A stretch of DNA of 19,880 nucleotides from positions 1-19,880 of the forward strand of contig CAZGSV010000059.1 in the NCBI GenBank assembly GCA_964528605.1. The letters run 5' to 3'. Below are positions 1 to 7,169 of this stretch, one piece after another (the first letter of the stretch is position 1; each line of letters begins with the position of its first letter). The translations under genes and the position numbers were made by a program. Source of the stretch: CAZGSV01 sp964528605 (lineage in GTDB: Bacteria > Armatimonadota > Zipacnadia > CAZGSV01). The notes under the pieces were generated by a model. The model searched no databases, had not been told where the DNA came from, and saw nothing but the letters and a program-made list of their open reading frames with translations.

Positions 1-2
1 CC

Positions 3-1319
3 CGCGAGTGGCGGCTGGCCGCTCCGCTGGTCTTAGCGTGCCTGATCGGCCTCTTGCTGGCGTCGTCGGTGAGCCGAGGCGGCAACGCGGTGCCGCAGGG
101 GGCTCCGCCCGCGGTTAGGGTGGGCTGGTGGTTTGGCCTCGAGCGCGTGCGGGTTGCGGCCGACAAAGAGGCGGTTCTGTCAATGGCCGGCGGGGCGCAG
201 TGGGTTATCGGGGCGGGGCAATCCGTGCTTATCACCATCGGCAGCGGCGAGAGTGGAGTGCAGGCGACCTGGCCGGGGGGGGAGCAGTGCGGGAACACCG
301 CCAGGGTGGGGGGCGGCGTGCTGCAGTTGAGCGCGCTGGTCGCGGGTTCCCGGAAGGCGGTTGCCCAGCAGGTGCCTTGGCCGGTGGAGATAAGGCGCGA
401 TCGGGGGGGGCTGGTGCTCATGGTGGAGGTCCCGTTGGAGGAATACGTGGCGGGAGTGGTAGCAGGGGAGGCCTCGAGCCGGTCGGCGAGGGCGCTGCTG
501 GAGGCGCTGGCGATAGGGGCGCGGAACTTTGCGCTGGCGAACCGATCCAAGCACGGGGCGCAAGGCTTTGACGTATGCGTTTCCTCGCACTGCCAGAACT
601 TCCGCGTCTCGCCGCCGGCGGCAGCGAGCCAGGCGGCGGAGGCGACGCGCGGTCTGGTGCTTGCAAAGGGCGGCGTGCTGGTGCGGGTGAACTACCACAC
701 GACGTGTGGGGGGACGACGGACGCGGCTTCGGATATATGGGGCGGGGCCAACCCGCTTGGTCTCTTGGGCGTGATGGATGACGCGAGGGCGCAGCCGCCG
801 GCGCTGGGAACGGAGGCTGCGGTGGCCGATTTCCTGGCCAACGGGCGGGCGTACTGCTCCGCGGACCGGTTCTACCGCTGGAGCAGGCTTCTGGGGCCGG
901 AGGAGATGCGGAGCAGGCTGGAAGCGGGCCTGGCGGCGTTGGGTTTGGGTCCGGTTTCGGGCCGGCTGCTTGAGGTCAAGGTGACGCGGCGCACGCCCGG
1001 CGGACGAGCGGCCGAACTGCTGGTGAAGACGGAGGGAGGGAGTGTTGGCGTTACTGGGGAGAACGTTCGTTGGGTTTTCGGGGGCGGAGGCGTAGGGGGG
1101 GCGGGATCCTTGCCCAGTCGGTTCTTTGTGATCAAAGGCAGCGAGCGAGGCGGTTACGCGATTCGCGGGGGGGGCTACGGGCACGGGGTGGGCATCTGCC
1201 TGGCGGGAGCGGGCTGGCTGGCGTCATCGGGTCGGTCTGCCGGGGAGATCCTGGCGCATTACTACCCGGGCACCTCAGTGGTTGCCTTGTCGGATTTGGC
1301 TGGCGGATGCCGTCCTTGA
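3..1319 (+). CDS. SpoIID/LytB-family peptidoglycan protein, 5' partial
   Basis: The reading frame is open to the left edge. The first codons in frame (REWRLAAPLVLACLIGLLLA) look like a signal peptide or signal anchor, so the true start is outside the window; the TTG at 54 falls inside this hydrophobic stretch and is unlikely to be the start. The SpoIID domain begins near base 426 with PLEEYVAGVVAGE, the region holding the conserved glutamate of SpoIID lytic transglycosylases. A CVSSHCQ motif follows, resembling the Cys/His zinc site described for Clostridioides SpoIID. Near the C-terminus are GGGYGHGVG and HYYPGT, family hallmarks. The usual MSQYGA after GHGVG reads ICLAGA here. The protein is probably exported and acts on peptidoglycan, either cleaving denuded glycan or assisting an amidase. 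SpoIID-family proteins also occur in non-sporulating bacteria, so this does not prove sporulation. Family call is firm; exact activity is inferred. Confidence 0.9.
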   Translation, partial: REWRLAAPLVLACLIGLLLASSVSRGGNAVPQGAPPAVRVGWWFGLERVRVAADKEAVLSMAGGAQWVIGAGQSVLITIGSGESGVQATWPGGEQCGNTARVGGGVLQLSALVAGSRKAVAQQVPWPVEIRRDRGGLVLMVEVPLEEYVAGVVAGEASSRSARALLEALAIGARNFALANRSKHGAQGFDVCVSSHCQNFRVSPPAAASQAAEATRGLVLAKGGVLVRVNYHTTCGGTTDAASDIWGGANPLGLLGVMDDARAQPPALGTEAAVADFLANGRAYCSADRFYRWSRLLGPEEMRSRLEAGLAALGLGPVSGRLLEVKVTRRTPGGRAAELLVKTEGGSVGVTGENVRWVFGGGGVGGAGSLPSRFFVIKGSERGGYAIRGGGYGHGVGICLAGAGWLASSGRSAGEILAHYYPGTSVVALSDLAGGCRP

Positions 1320-1350
1320 GGAGCGCCGGCAGCCCGAACAGGAGGGCAAG

Positions 1351-1737
1351 ATGAGAAAGCGCACAGCAGCCTCGCGCCGGCTACCGCCTCCGGTGGGGCC
1401 CTACTCGCCCGCGGTGATCGCGGATCGCTTGATGTTCTGCTCGGGGATCATAGGGGTGGATCCCTCCAGCGGTGAGTTGCTCGCCGGGCCTTTTGAGGAA
1501 CAGGTGACGCGGGTGCTGGAGAACTTGCGCCTGCTGCTGGAGGATGTGGGCAGTTCGCTCGATCTGGTGGTAAAGACTACCGTGTTCCTGACCAACATGA
1601 ACGACTTTGGGACGCTGAACGAGGTGTATGCGCGCTACTTCAGGGCCAGCCCGCCAGCGCGGACGACGGTGGAGGTGAGCCGGTTGCCGAAGGGGGCGGC
1701 AGTCGAGATAGAGGCGATAGCGGTACTGCGGGACTAG
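1351..1737 (+). CDS. ridA: RidA family enamine/imine deaminase
   Basis: A 128-residue protein of the usual YjgF/YER057c/UK114 length. RidA proteins hydrolyse reactive 2-aminoacrylate and related enamines made by PLP enzymes such as threonine dehydratase, protecting other enzymes in the cytoplasm. The sequence shows GPYSPAV near residues 16-22, the PPAR motif with the substrate-binding arginine at R104, VEVSRLP at 107-113, and the terminal VEIEAIAV block whose E119 aligns with the catalytic glutamate of E. coli RidA. The ATG at 1351 was chosen because AGGAGG lies 5 bases upstream and residues before it do not match the family. It follows the SpoIID gene by 31 bp in the same direction, so the two are probably co-transcribed, though no functional link is evident. 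Some family members lack deaminase activity, but the key arginine is retained here. Confidence 0.93.
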   Translation: MRKRTAASRRLPPPVGPYSPAVIADRLMFCSGIIGVDPSSGELLAGPFEEQVTRVLENLRLLLEDVGSSLDLVVKTTVFLTNMNDFGTLNEVYARYFRASPPARTTVEVSRLPKGAAVEIEAIAVLRD

Positions 1738-1778
1738 AGCGGCGCGGTGCTGAGGAGAGGGGCGACGGAGAGGGGCGC

Positions 1779-3089
1779 CTACAGCAGCGCGCGGGCCTTG
1801 ACCTCGAGGTAGCGGTTGACCAGGTCCACGGTTAGGTCCTCGGGCCTGGTATCGAGGACCAGCACACCCCCGTTGCGCAAGGTGGCGAGGGCCTCGTCAC
1901 GCTCGCGCAAGGTCTTGATGGCGATGGCTCGCTCGTAGGCTCGAGGGGCATCCGTCGGCTCCTGGACGGAGAGGGCGGCCAGACTGGCGTCCTTCATGGT
2001 GACGCAGAGGGGGAGGTGCGCCGGAAAGAGGGCGCGCAGCTGCTCCACCACATCTTGAGAGACCATGGGGTCAACGATGTCCGTGAAGACGACCACCAGG
2101 GTGCGGCGTCGGCTGTGGAGGTTGAGATAGTGGAAGGCGGCGGCATAGTTGGGTTCCACCATCCTAGGCTCGGCGCGATAGAGTTCGCGGAGCAGGCGGA
2201 AGACTTGGGCTTTGCCGCGGCCGGGAGGGAGGTAGCCTTCGATCTCCGAGGAGAAGAGGAGCAGGCCCACGCGGTCGCCGACGGAGGCGCAGACGTAGCC
2301 GAGCATGAGGGCGGCGTTGACGGCATAGTCGACCTTGCTCATGCCCTGGTGCTCGGTGGTCATCAGGCGACCGAGGTCGAGGACGAGGAGCACGTTCTGG
2401 CTGCGCTCGGCCTCGTATTCTTGGGAGGTGAGTCTGGCGCGGCGGGCGGAGGCTTTCCAGTTGATGCGGCGGAAGTCGTCGTCGGGCAGGTAGTCGCGCA
2501 GGCTTTCGAACTCGGTGCCGCGCCCGCGCCAGCGGGAGAGGCGCAGCCCTGCTTGAACGAGGCGGCCGCGCCTGGCGAGGAGATCGAACTCGCGCACCTG
2601 GATCAGGTTGGGGTAGACGCGCACGGGCCGAGGCTGGGGGAGGCGGCGCTGAAGCGCGATTAGGCCAAAGGGGCCGAGGAACCTGAGGTTGAGGGCGGCG
2701 AACTCATAGTCGCCGCGGCGGCGGGGGGTCACGTGGTAGCGGTGCACCACTTCGGTACGGGGAGGTAGGTCAAGCCGGGCGAGGTGGCCCTGGGCGTCGA
2801 ATCCCGGGGGGGGCTCGTCCTTGAGCAGCAGACGAGCGGCGCGGGGGGCACGGTTGACGAGGCGAAGGGTGATAACGTTGGGGATTCCGAGGGACAGTTC
2901 CTGGGCGACTTCGCGGCGGCAGTCATCGGGGGCCAGGCGGACCATAAGGGCGACGTCGAGGAGGAGGGCAACAAGGAGAGCCCCGTTGTAGAGGAGCGCC
3001 AGGGATATGAGCGGCGGATAGGCCCCCGCGAGCGCCAGGGGCACGGCGCCGAGCGCGAGCAACACCAGGAAGAGGGGTGTGAAGACCAC
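1779..3089 (-). CDS. DUF58 domain membrane-anchored protein with vWA-like region
   Basis: A 436-residue protein. Two hydrophobic segments occupy roughly residues 4-50 and probably form a membrane hairpin. The DUF58 signature lies near residues 190-215 (FESLRDYLPDDDFRRINWKA), followed by a von Willebrand A-like fold. The metal-site motif near D238 reads DLGRLM rather than the classical DxSxS, and FTDIVD occurs towards the end. The GTG start at 3089 shares its first base with the last base of the moxR stop codon (TAGTG), implying translational coupling. The frame remains open for 62 codons upstream, but those codons are proline/arginine-rich and lie entirely within moxR, so they were excluded. 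DUF58 proteins regularly accompany MoxR ATPases. The pair is thought to act as a chaperone or metal-insertion-like system on partner proteins, but the substrate here is unknown. This is the last gene of the minus-strand train. Confidence 0.88.
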   Translation of the reverse strand: MVFTPLFLVLLALGAVPLALAGAYPPLISLALLYNGALLVALLLDVALMVRLAPDDCRREVAQELSLGIPNVITLRLVNRAPRAARLLLKDEPPPGFDAQGHLARLDLPPRTEVVHRYHVTPRRRGDYEFAALNLRFLGPFGLIALQRRLPQPRPVRVYPNLIQVREFDLLARRGRLVQAGLRLSRWRGRGTEFESLRDYLPDDDFRRINWKASARRARLTSQEYEAERSQNVLLVLDLGRLMTTEHQGMSKVDYAVNAALMLGYVCASVGDRVGLLLFSSEIEGYLPPGRGKAQVFRLLRELYRAEPRMVEPNYAAAFHYLNLHSRRRTLVVVFTDIVDPMVSQDVVEQLRALFPAHLPLCVTMKDASLAALSVQEPTDAPRAYERAIAIKTLRERDEALATLRNGGVLVLDTRPEDLTVDLVNRYLEVKARALL

Positions 3090-4048
3090 TAGCGGGGTAC
3101 CGCCACCAGGCTGAGGATTTCCTGAATGACGCCGTCGGAAGTAATGCCTTCGATCTCCGCCTCCGGGCGGAGGAGTAGGCGATGGCGGAGGGTGGGGAGG
3201 GCCATGTCCTTGACGTCGTCGGGGATAACGAAGTCGCGGCCGCGGAGGGTGGCCAGGCACTTGCTGGTCAGCCAAAGGGCGATGCTGGCGCGCGGGCTGC
3301 CGCCCAGAAGCGTATGCGGGGTGCGGCGCGTGGCCTCGACGACATCGGTGATGTAGGCCATCACGGATTCTTCGACGGTCACGCGGGCGATGGCTTGGCG
3401 GGCCCGCGCGATGAGGTCGGCGGTGCCGACCGGGCGGAGGCCGAGTTCCTCGAGGCGGCGCGGGTGGAAGCCGGCCTGGTAGCGCTGAAGGATCTCTCTT
3501 TCTTGGTCTTTGGTTGGGTAGTCAATGACGATCTTGAGCAAGAAGCGGTCAATCTGGGCTTCGGGGAGGGGGTAGGTGCCTTCGAACTCGATGGGGTTCT
3601 GGGTGGCGAAGACGGCGAAGAGAGCCGGCAGGGGGAGGGTTTCGCCCTCGATGGTGACCTGCCTTTCCTCCATGGCCTCGAGCAGGGCCGCTTGGGTCTT
3701 GGGGGGAGTGCGATTGATCTCGTCGGCGAGAAGGAGGCTGGTGAAGACGGGGCCCTGGCGCAGATAGAAGGAGGAGGTCTGGACGTTGAAGACGTGGGTG
3801 CCGACGAGGTCGGAGGGCATCATGTCGGGGGTGAACTGGATGCGGGTGAAAGGGGCGTCGAGGCACTTGGCGAGGGCCTTGACCAGGAGGGTCTTGGCGG
3901 TGCCGGGGACACCTTCGAGCAAGGCGTGGCCGTCGGCGAGGACAGTGACGAGGACCTGCTGCAGCACGGCTTCCTGGCCGACGATGGCCTTGCGGAGTTC
4001 GGCTAGGAGGGCATCACCTAGGGATTGCACTTCCGGTACGCTGGCCAA
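3089..4048 (-). CDS. MoxR family AAA+ ATPase
   Basis: A 319-residue cytoplasmic ATPase of normal MoxR length. Walker A is GVPGTAKT (residues 46-53), Walker B is LLLADE (105-110) followed by INRTPPKTQAALLEAMEE, and sensor 1 is FATQNPIE with N151. The LPEAQIDRF segment typical of the family follows at about 161-169. MoxR ATPases are proposed to remodel or mature protein complexes together with vWA partners, here the DUF58 protein encoded immediately downstream with a one-base overlap. The TTG at 4048 is the best start: GGAGG stands 7 bases upstream, no in-frame ATG or GTG exists nearby, and this start gives a standard N-terminus. The start lies 35 bp inside the end of the upstream DUF4350 gene. 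Function in ATP hydrolysis is confident; the client is unknown. Confidence 0.93.
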   Translation of the reverse strand: MASVPEVQSLGDALLAELRKAIVGQEAVLQQVLVTVLADGHALLEGVPGTAKTLLVKALAKCLDAPFTRIQFTPDMMPSDLVGTHVFNVQTSSFYLRQGPVFTSLLLADEINRTPPKTQAALLEAMEERQVTIEGETLPLPALFAVFATQNPIEFEGTYPLPEAQIDRFLLKIVIDYPTKDQEREILQRYQAGFHPRRLEELGLRPVGTADLIARARQAIARVTVEESVMAYITDVVEATRRTPHTLLGGSPRASIALWLTSKCLATLRGRDFVIPDDVKDMALPTLRHRLLLRPEAEIEGITSDGVIQEILSLVAVPR

Positions 4049-5231
4049 TGACTTTCCTCCTAAGACGAGCGAGTTCGAGGGCTCTCGCCTTGAGCCCTTG
4101 GTCGTCGAGGCGAGGGTTGGCGAGAGCGGCCTCGGTGCGCTGGAGAGTCTCGCGGACTTCGGGGTCGAGTTGCCGGCGGAGGGCGCCGAGCGCGGCGCCG
4201 ACCTGAGAGGCGGAGGCTTGGCGGGGGAGGCCGAGGGAGAGCGCGATGTCGCCGAGCACCTGATCGCGGATGATGCGCAGGGCTTGTTGCGTGGCGCGGG
4301 CTGACTGGAATATGCCGGCCATGGAGCGCACGTATTCCGCGGGGTCGCGGCGCCGGACTTTGGGAGGCTCCGGCACTACGCGGCCGAAGCGCGCGCCGGC
4401 GCTGAAGAGGAAAAGCAGGAGGGCCAGGGCCAACTGCAGCGAGGCCCAACGGCGCGGGGATTGCCAGAGGTACGCCGGCAACGAGGGGCGCTCACCGTAG
4501 CCCTGATGGTATTCGTCGAAGATGACACGGCCGTTGGGCGCCAGCCCGGCCAGGTTGACAGCCAGGACGGAGTTGTCGCCTTGGTCCAGGCGGTCGTTGC
4601 TGAAGAGGCCGGCGTCGCTGCAGACGTAGATGAGGCCTCCTTGTTCGGAGCGCGCGATGGCTAGGACGGTGCCCCATGCGTCACCACAGAGGGGCAGGAG
4701 CGCTGCGGAGGAGCTCTCGAGGTCGAGGCGGACGAAGGAGTTGACGGCGAGGGAGGTCACGCCGCCAAGGACGGCGACGGGCTGCACATTGGCGGCGACG
4801 GTAGGGGGTGTGGATTCCTGGCTGAGGTTGGTTGCGTCAACACCAAAGGCCGTGGTGGTTGGGTCCGGGCCCGGATCGCCGGTGAGCAAGAGCAGCACGT
4901 TACCGGGCTTGAGCCAAGTCTGGACGGCGGCGCATTCGTCTTCGGTGCAGGGCTGGCGCAGGCCGGAGGGGGCCAGAACCAGTAGGCCCCGGACATCGCC
5001 GAGGGTGGTGAGCGGGTGCCGGAGGCGCTCCGCAGCGAAGCCGGCCTGCTGCAGGAGCAGGTAGAGCGCCTTCATGCCGCTGGGCTTAACGTTGAAGGTG
5101 CTGCGATGGGGGATCACTTCGAGAGCGCGCGATTTCTGGTAAAGGTCTCGTGTCTGCAGCAGACCCGGAGTGGCCATCACGGCCAGCAGCAACAAGAAGA
5201 GCAGCACATTTCTGATGCGCGCCCACCACAT
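4014..5231 (-). CDS. DUF4350 domain membrane protein
   Basis: A 405-residue protein with an N-terminal transmembrane segment (about residues 7-25) and a second one near residues 267-283, leaving an extracytoplasmic middle domain and a cytoplasmic helical tail. The middle contains features seen in DUF4350 proteins: a GMKALYLLLQQAGF segment after the first helix, an LVLAPSG/LLLLTG alpha-beta pattern resembling a glutamine-amidotransferase-like fold, and VIFDEYHQGYGE before the second helix. The ATG at 5231 follows the upstream stop by one base (TAGGATG), and a GAGGG lies about 8 bases upstream of the ATG. The 3' end overlaps moxR by 35 bp. DUF4350 genes often sit between DUF4129 and MoxR/DUF58 genes, as here. 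No enzymatic function is known, and I assign none. Confidence 0.82.
   Translation of the reverse strand: MWWARIRNVLLFLLLLAVMATPGLLQTRDLYQKSRALEVIPHRSTFNVKPSGMKALYLLLQQAGFAAERLRHPLTTLGDVRGLLVLAPSGLRQPCTEDECAAVQTWLKPGNVLLLLTGDPGPDPTTTAFGVDATNLSQESTPPTVAANVQPVAVLGGVTSLAVNSFVRLDLESSSAALLPLCGDAWGTVLAIARSEQGGLIYVCSDAGLFSNDRLDQGDNSVLAVNLAGLAPNGRVIFDEYHQGYGERPSLPAYLWQSPRRWASLQLALALLLFLFSAGARFGRVVPEPPKVRRRDPAEYVRSMAGIFQSARATQQALRIIRDQVLGDIALSLGLPRQASASQVGAALGALRRQLDPEVRETLQRTEAALANPRLDDQGLKARALELARLRRKVIGQRTGSAIPR
4056..4060 (-). promoter_or_regulatory. Ribosome binding site of the moxR gene
   Basis: GGAGG on the minus strand, 7 bases before the TTG at 4048. It decides the non-ATG start of the MoxR ATPase and lies within the 3' end of the DUF4350 coding sequence. 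Confidence 0.7.
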
Positions 5232-5232
5232 C

Positions 5233-6237
5233 CTAGATGCCCTCTTCGAGGAGGCCCTCAGCCCATTCTCGCAGCATCCCTAGTTCCTGGGGGCTACAGG
5301 GCTGACGTCCGAAGTACTTGCTCTCGAACAAGGAGGTGGCGCGGGCGAGCATATCGGCGTGCGGCGTCCCTGCGGAGAGGCGCACGTACTCCCAGTTCGT
5401 GCGCGCGGGACTGAAGTCGAAGATGCGGGACGAGGCGAGGGCGAGCAGTAGAGCGAGATAGAACAGGCGGAGGCTCTCCTTGACATCGCCGGCCTCCACG
5501 GCCGCGAGTGCTCGGCGGAGGGCAGTGGCGGCATCTGGGGGCAGGGGATGCTGTTCGGGTGTGGGGCCGGGAAATCGCCGCCGGCGTCTGGGCGTAAGGT
5601 GGCGGACGACGATCCATATGGCGAAGGCGACGGCAACGGCGAGCAGAATGAGCAGGGCGAGAGTGGCCGCCCTTCCGCTGGCGACGCTGATGAGGCCGCC
5701 AAAGATGAGCGAGGCTAGTTCGGCCAGCAGACGGGCGGCGATGTCGGCCAGTCTGTTGAAAGGTCCCGCCTTGCGTCCGACGAACTCGGGGTCGGAGAGG
5801 ATCTTGGCCGCGAGGGCGCGGGGGTCGCCGGCGAAGCGGCGCTTGCTGCTGGGTTGAGCGAGTTGCCCCAGGAGGCGGAAGCGCTGGGCCAGTTGCCGCA
5901 GGCGCTCGGCCTGCGCGTGTGGGCTCGTGGAGGCCGTTGCCGAGAGAAGAGCCAGGCGAGCCCATTCGTTGTCCACGCTGACAACTTCGCCCGGGGCGGT
6001 GCTGACCTCAGTGGGGAGGCGCAGGCGATCGAGGAGGCTGTTGAGGCGCGCGTTTACCGTGCGCTGATGGGCGCCCTTGCTCAGGGCATCAGCCTCGGCG
6101 TCAAGGCGGTCGGCTACGGCGTTGACCTGGTTGAGCCATTCTTGGACGGAGAGAGGGGCGGCGTTGACGGAGGCCGCAGCCGAGGCAAGGATCAGAGCCC
6201 AGAGCAGGGGAAGCAGCAGCAGGCCGCGGCGGGTCAT
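5233..6237 (-). CDS. DUF4129 domain protein with signal peptide and one membrane helix
   Basis: A 334-residue protein. Residues 1-27 form a clear signal peptide (MTRRG, hydrophobic stretch, then SAAASVNA). A helical, probably extracytoplasmic region of about 150 residues follows, then a transmembrane helix near 190-213 and a basic stop-transfer sequence (RHLTPRRRRR). The C-terminal cytoplasmic DUF4129 domain has its typical features: AVEAGDVKESLRLFYLALLL, then TNWEYVRL, then a SLFESKYFG segment. The ATG overlaps the upstream stop as ATGA (4 bp), showing tight coupling. DUF4129 is often fused to or adjacent to transglutaminase-like proteins in MoxR/DUF58 clusters; no transglutaminase gene is present in this window. 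Its molecular role is unknown; co-occurrence suggests it belongs to one envelope complex with its neighbours. Confidence 0.85.
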   Translation of the reverse strand: MTRRGLLLLPLLWALILASAAASVNAAPLSVQEWLNQVNAVADRLDAEADALSKGAHQRTVNARLNSLLDRLRLPTEVSTAPGEVVSVDNEWARLALLSATASTSPHAQAERLRQLAQRFRLLGQLAQPSSKRRFAGDPRALAAKILSDPEFVGRKAGPFNRLADIAARLLAELASLIFGGLISVASGRAATLALLILLAVAVAFAIWIVVRHLTPRRRRRFPGPTPEQHPLPPDAATALRRALAAVEAGDVKESLRLFYLALLLALASSRIFDFSPARTNWEYVRLSAGTPHADMLARATSLFESKYFGRQPCSPQELGMLREWAEGLLEEGI

Positions 6238-7157
6238 CCCGACGGCGGGGCGGCGACGAGGCGGGTCCCGCAGGTGCCGCAGAAGGTAGAGTCCGGGGGG
6301 TTAAAGGCGCCGCACTGGGGGCACTTGGCAAGCGTCTGCTCGGCGAGGCCGACGCTCTCGGCCATTACTTGCAGGTCGAAGCCTTCCTTGCGGATGCGCA
6401 GGTCGTAGTAGAGGAGGGTACGGGCGATGATCTGGAAGGGCCCAAGGAGCAGCCCGACGATGGCGCCGACAATGATGAGGGGTATCTGAGAGGCAAGGGT
6501 CGGAGACTCTCCGCGCGCGGCGGCGAGGCCGAACACGACCGTTAGGGGCGCAATGGCTATCCACGAGATGACCTGTACGATGATGGAGACGATGAGGATC
6601 ACGAGGAGGCATTTCCAGAAGTAGCCGGAGACGAGTTGGCTGCTGCGCTTAAGGGCGTCCCAGCCGACGAGATTCTCCAGTACGACAGCCTGAGCGACGA
6701 AGAGGTAGATGATGTAGAGATAGATGCCCGGGATGACGAGCAGCAGGAACCCGCCGACTATCAACAGCAGGGCAAGCATGACGGCGCCGAGCAGAGGCCA
6801 AAAGCGTTTGACCACGCCGGCGTAGCAGGAACGGAGAGTGGGGCGCCGGCCCAAGTACGCCTCGGAAATCCCCTGGGTGGTGGCCGCGAGCGCGAAGGGG
6901 TAGGCGATGATGGAACCAATCACGGCTAGGAGGGAGGAACCGACGCTGGTCGCCATTTGAGGCCCGAACAGCTGGCCGGGAGCAGTAGCCCACCAGCTCT
7001 GCGCGGCGATCTGGAGCAGTTGCACGGGCAGGTAGGGCAGGAGGAAGGCGAGCAGGAGGGGCCAGAAGTTGCGGGTGTAGAGTTTGATGGAGAAGTCGAG
7101 GATATCGCCGTAGTCCATGGGACGGAGGCGGGGGCCCGCGGTGGCAGAGACGCTCAA
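6234..7157 (-). CDS. Polytopic membrane protein with C-terminal zinc ribbon
   Basis: A 307-residue protein. The N-terminus (LRPMDYGDILDFSIKLYTRN) resembles the opening of glycerophosphodiester-phosphodiesterase membrane-domain-like families, followed by about six hydrophobic segments between residues 32 and 250. The C-terminus is a zinc ribbon with two CxxC pairs (C279/C282 and C293/C296, ten residues between pairs), presumably cytoplasmic. The TTG at 7157 is taken as the start; a G-rich AGGGGGGAG sequence lies just before it in the 12-bp gap after ftsA. An ATG four bases upstream is in another frame. The stop overlaps the next gene as ATGA. There is no phosphodiesterase catalytic domain, so no enzyme activity is implied. 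Its position between ftsA and the DUF4129-DUF58 module suggests membership of that module. Function unknown. Confidence 0.8.
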   Translation of the reverse strand: MSVSATAGPRLRPMDYGDILDFSIKLYTRNFWPLLLAFLLPYLPVQLLQIAAQSWWATAPGQLFGPQMATSVGSSLLAVIGSIIAYPFALAATTQGISEAYLGRRPTLRSCYAGVVKRFWPLLGAVMLALLLIVGGFLLLVIPGIYLYIIYLFVAQAVVLENLVGWDALKRSSQLVSGYFWKCLLVILIVSIIVQVISWIAIAPLTVVFGLAAARGESPTLASQIPLIIVGAIVGLLLGPFQIIARTLLYYDLRIRKEGFDLQVMAESVGLAEQTLAKCPQCGAFNPPDSTFCGTCGTRLVAAPPSG

Positions 7158-7169
7158 TCATCTCCCCCC

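Noticed and set aside
180..1184. Open frame of 334 codons on the minus strand opposite the SpoIID-like gene
   Set aside because: Arginine/proline/histidine-rich shadow of a GC-rich gene with no recognisable motif; the plus strand encodes a clear SpoIID domain.
3..1319. SpoIID homologue as evidence that the organism sporulates
   Set aside because: SpoIID/LytB-domain proteins are widespread in non-sporulating phyla and no other sporulation gene is seen in the window.
1738..1778. Possible terminator between the convergent ridA and DUF58 genes (GGCGC and GCGCC arms)
   Set aside because: Only 5 bp of pairing with a 29-base loop and no T-run on either strand.
2364..2378. Degenerate metal-site motif (DLGRLM) in the DUF58 protein as a sign of lost function
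   Set aside because: From family knowledge, DUF58 proteins often carry this kind of variant in place of DxSxS, so it is not remarkable.
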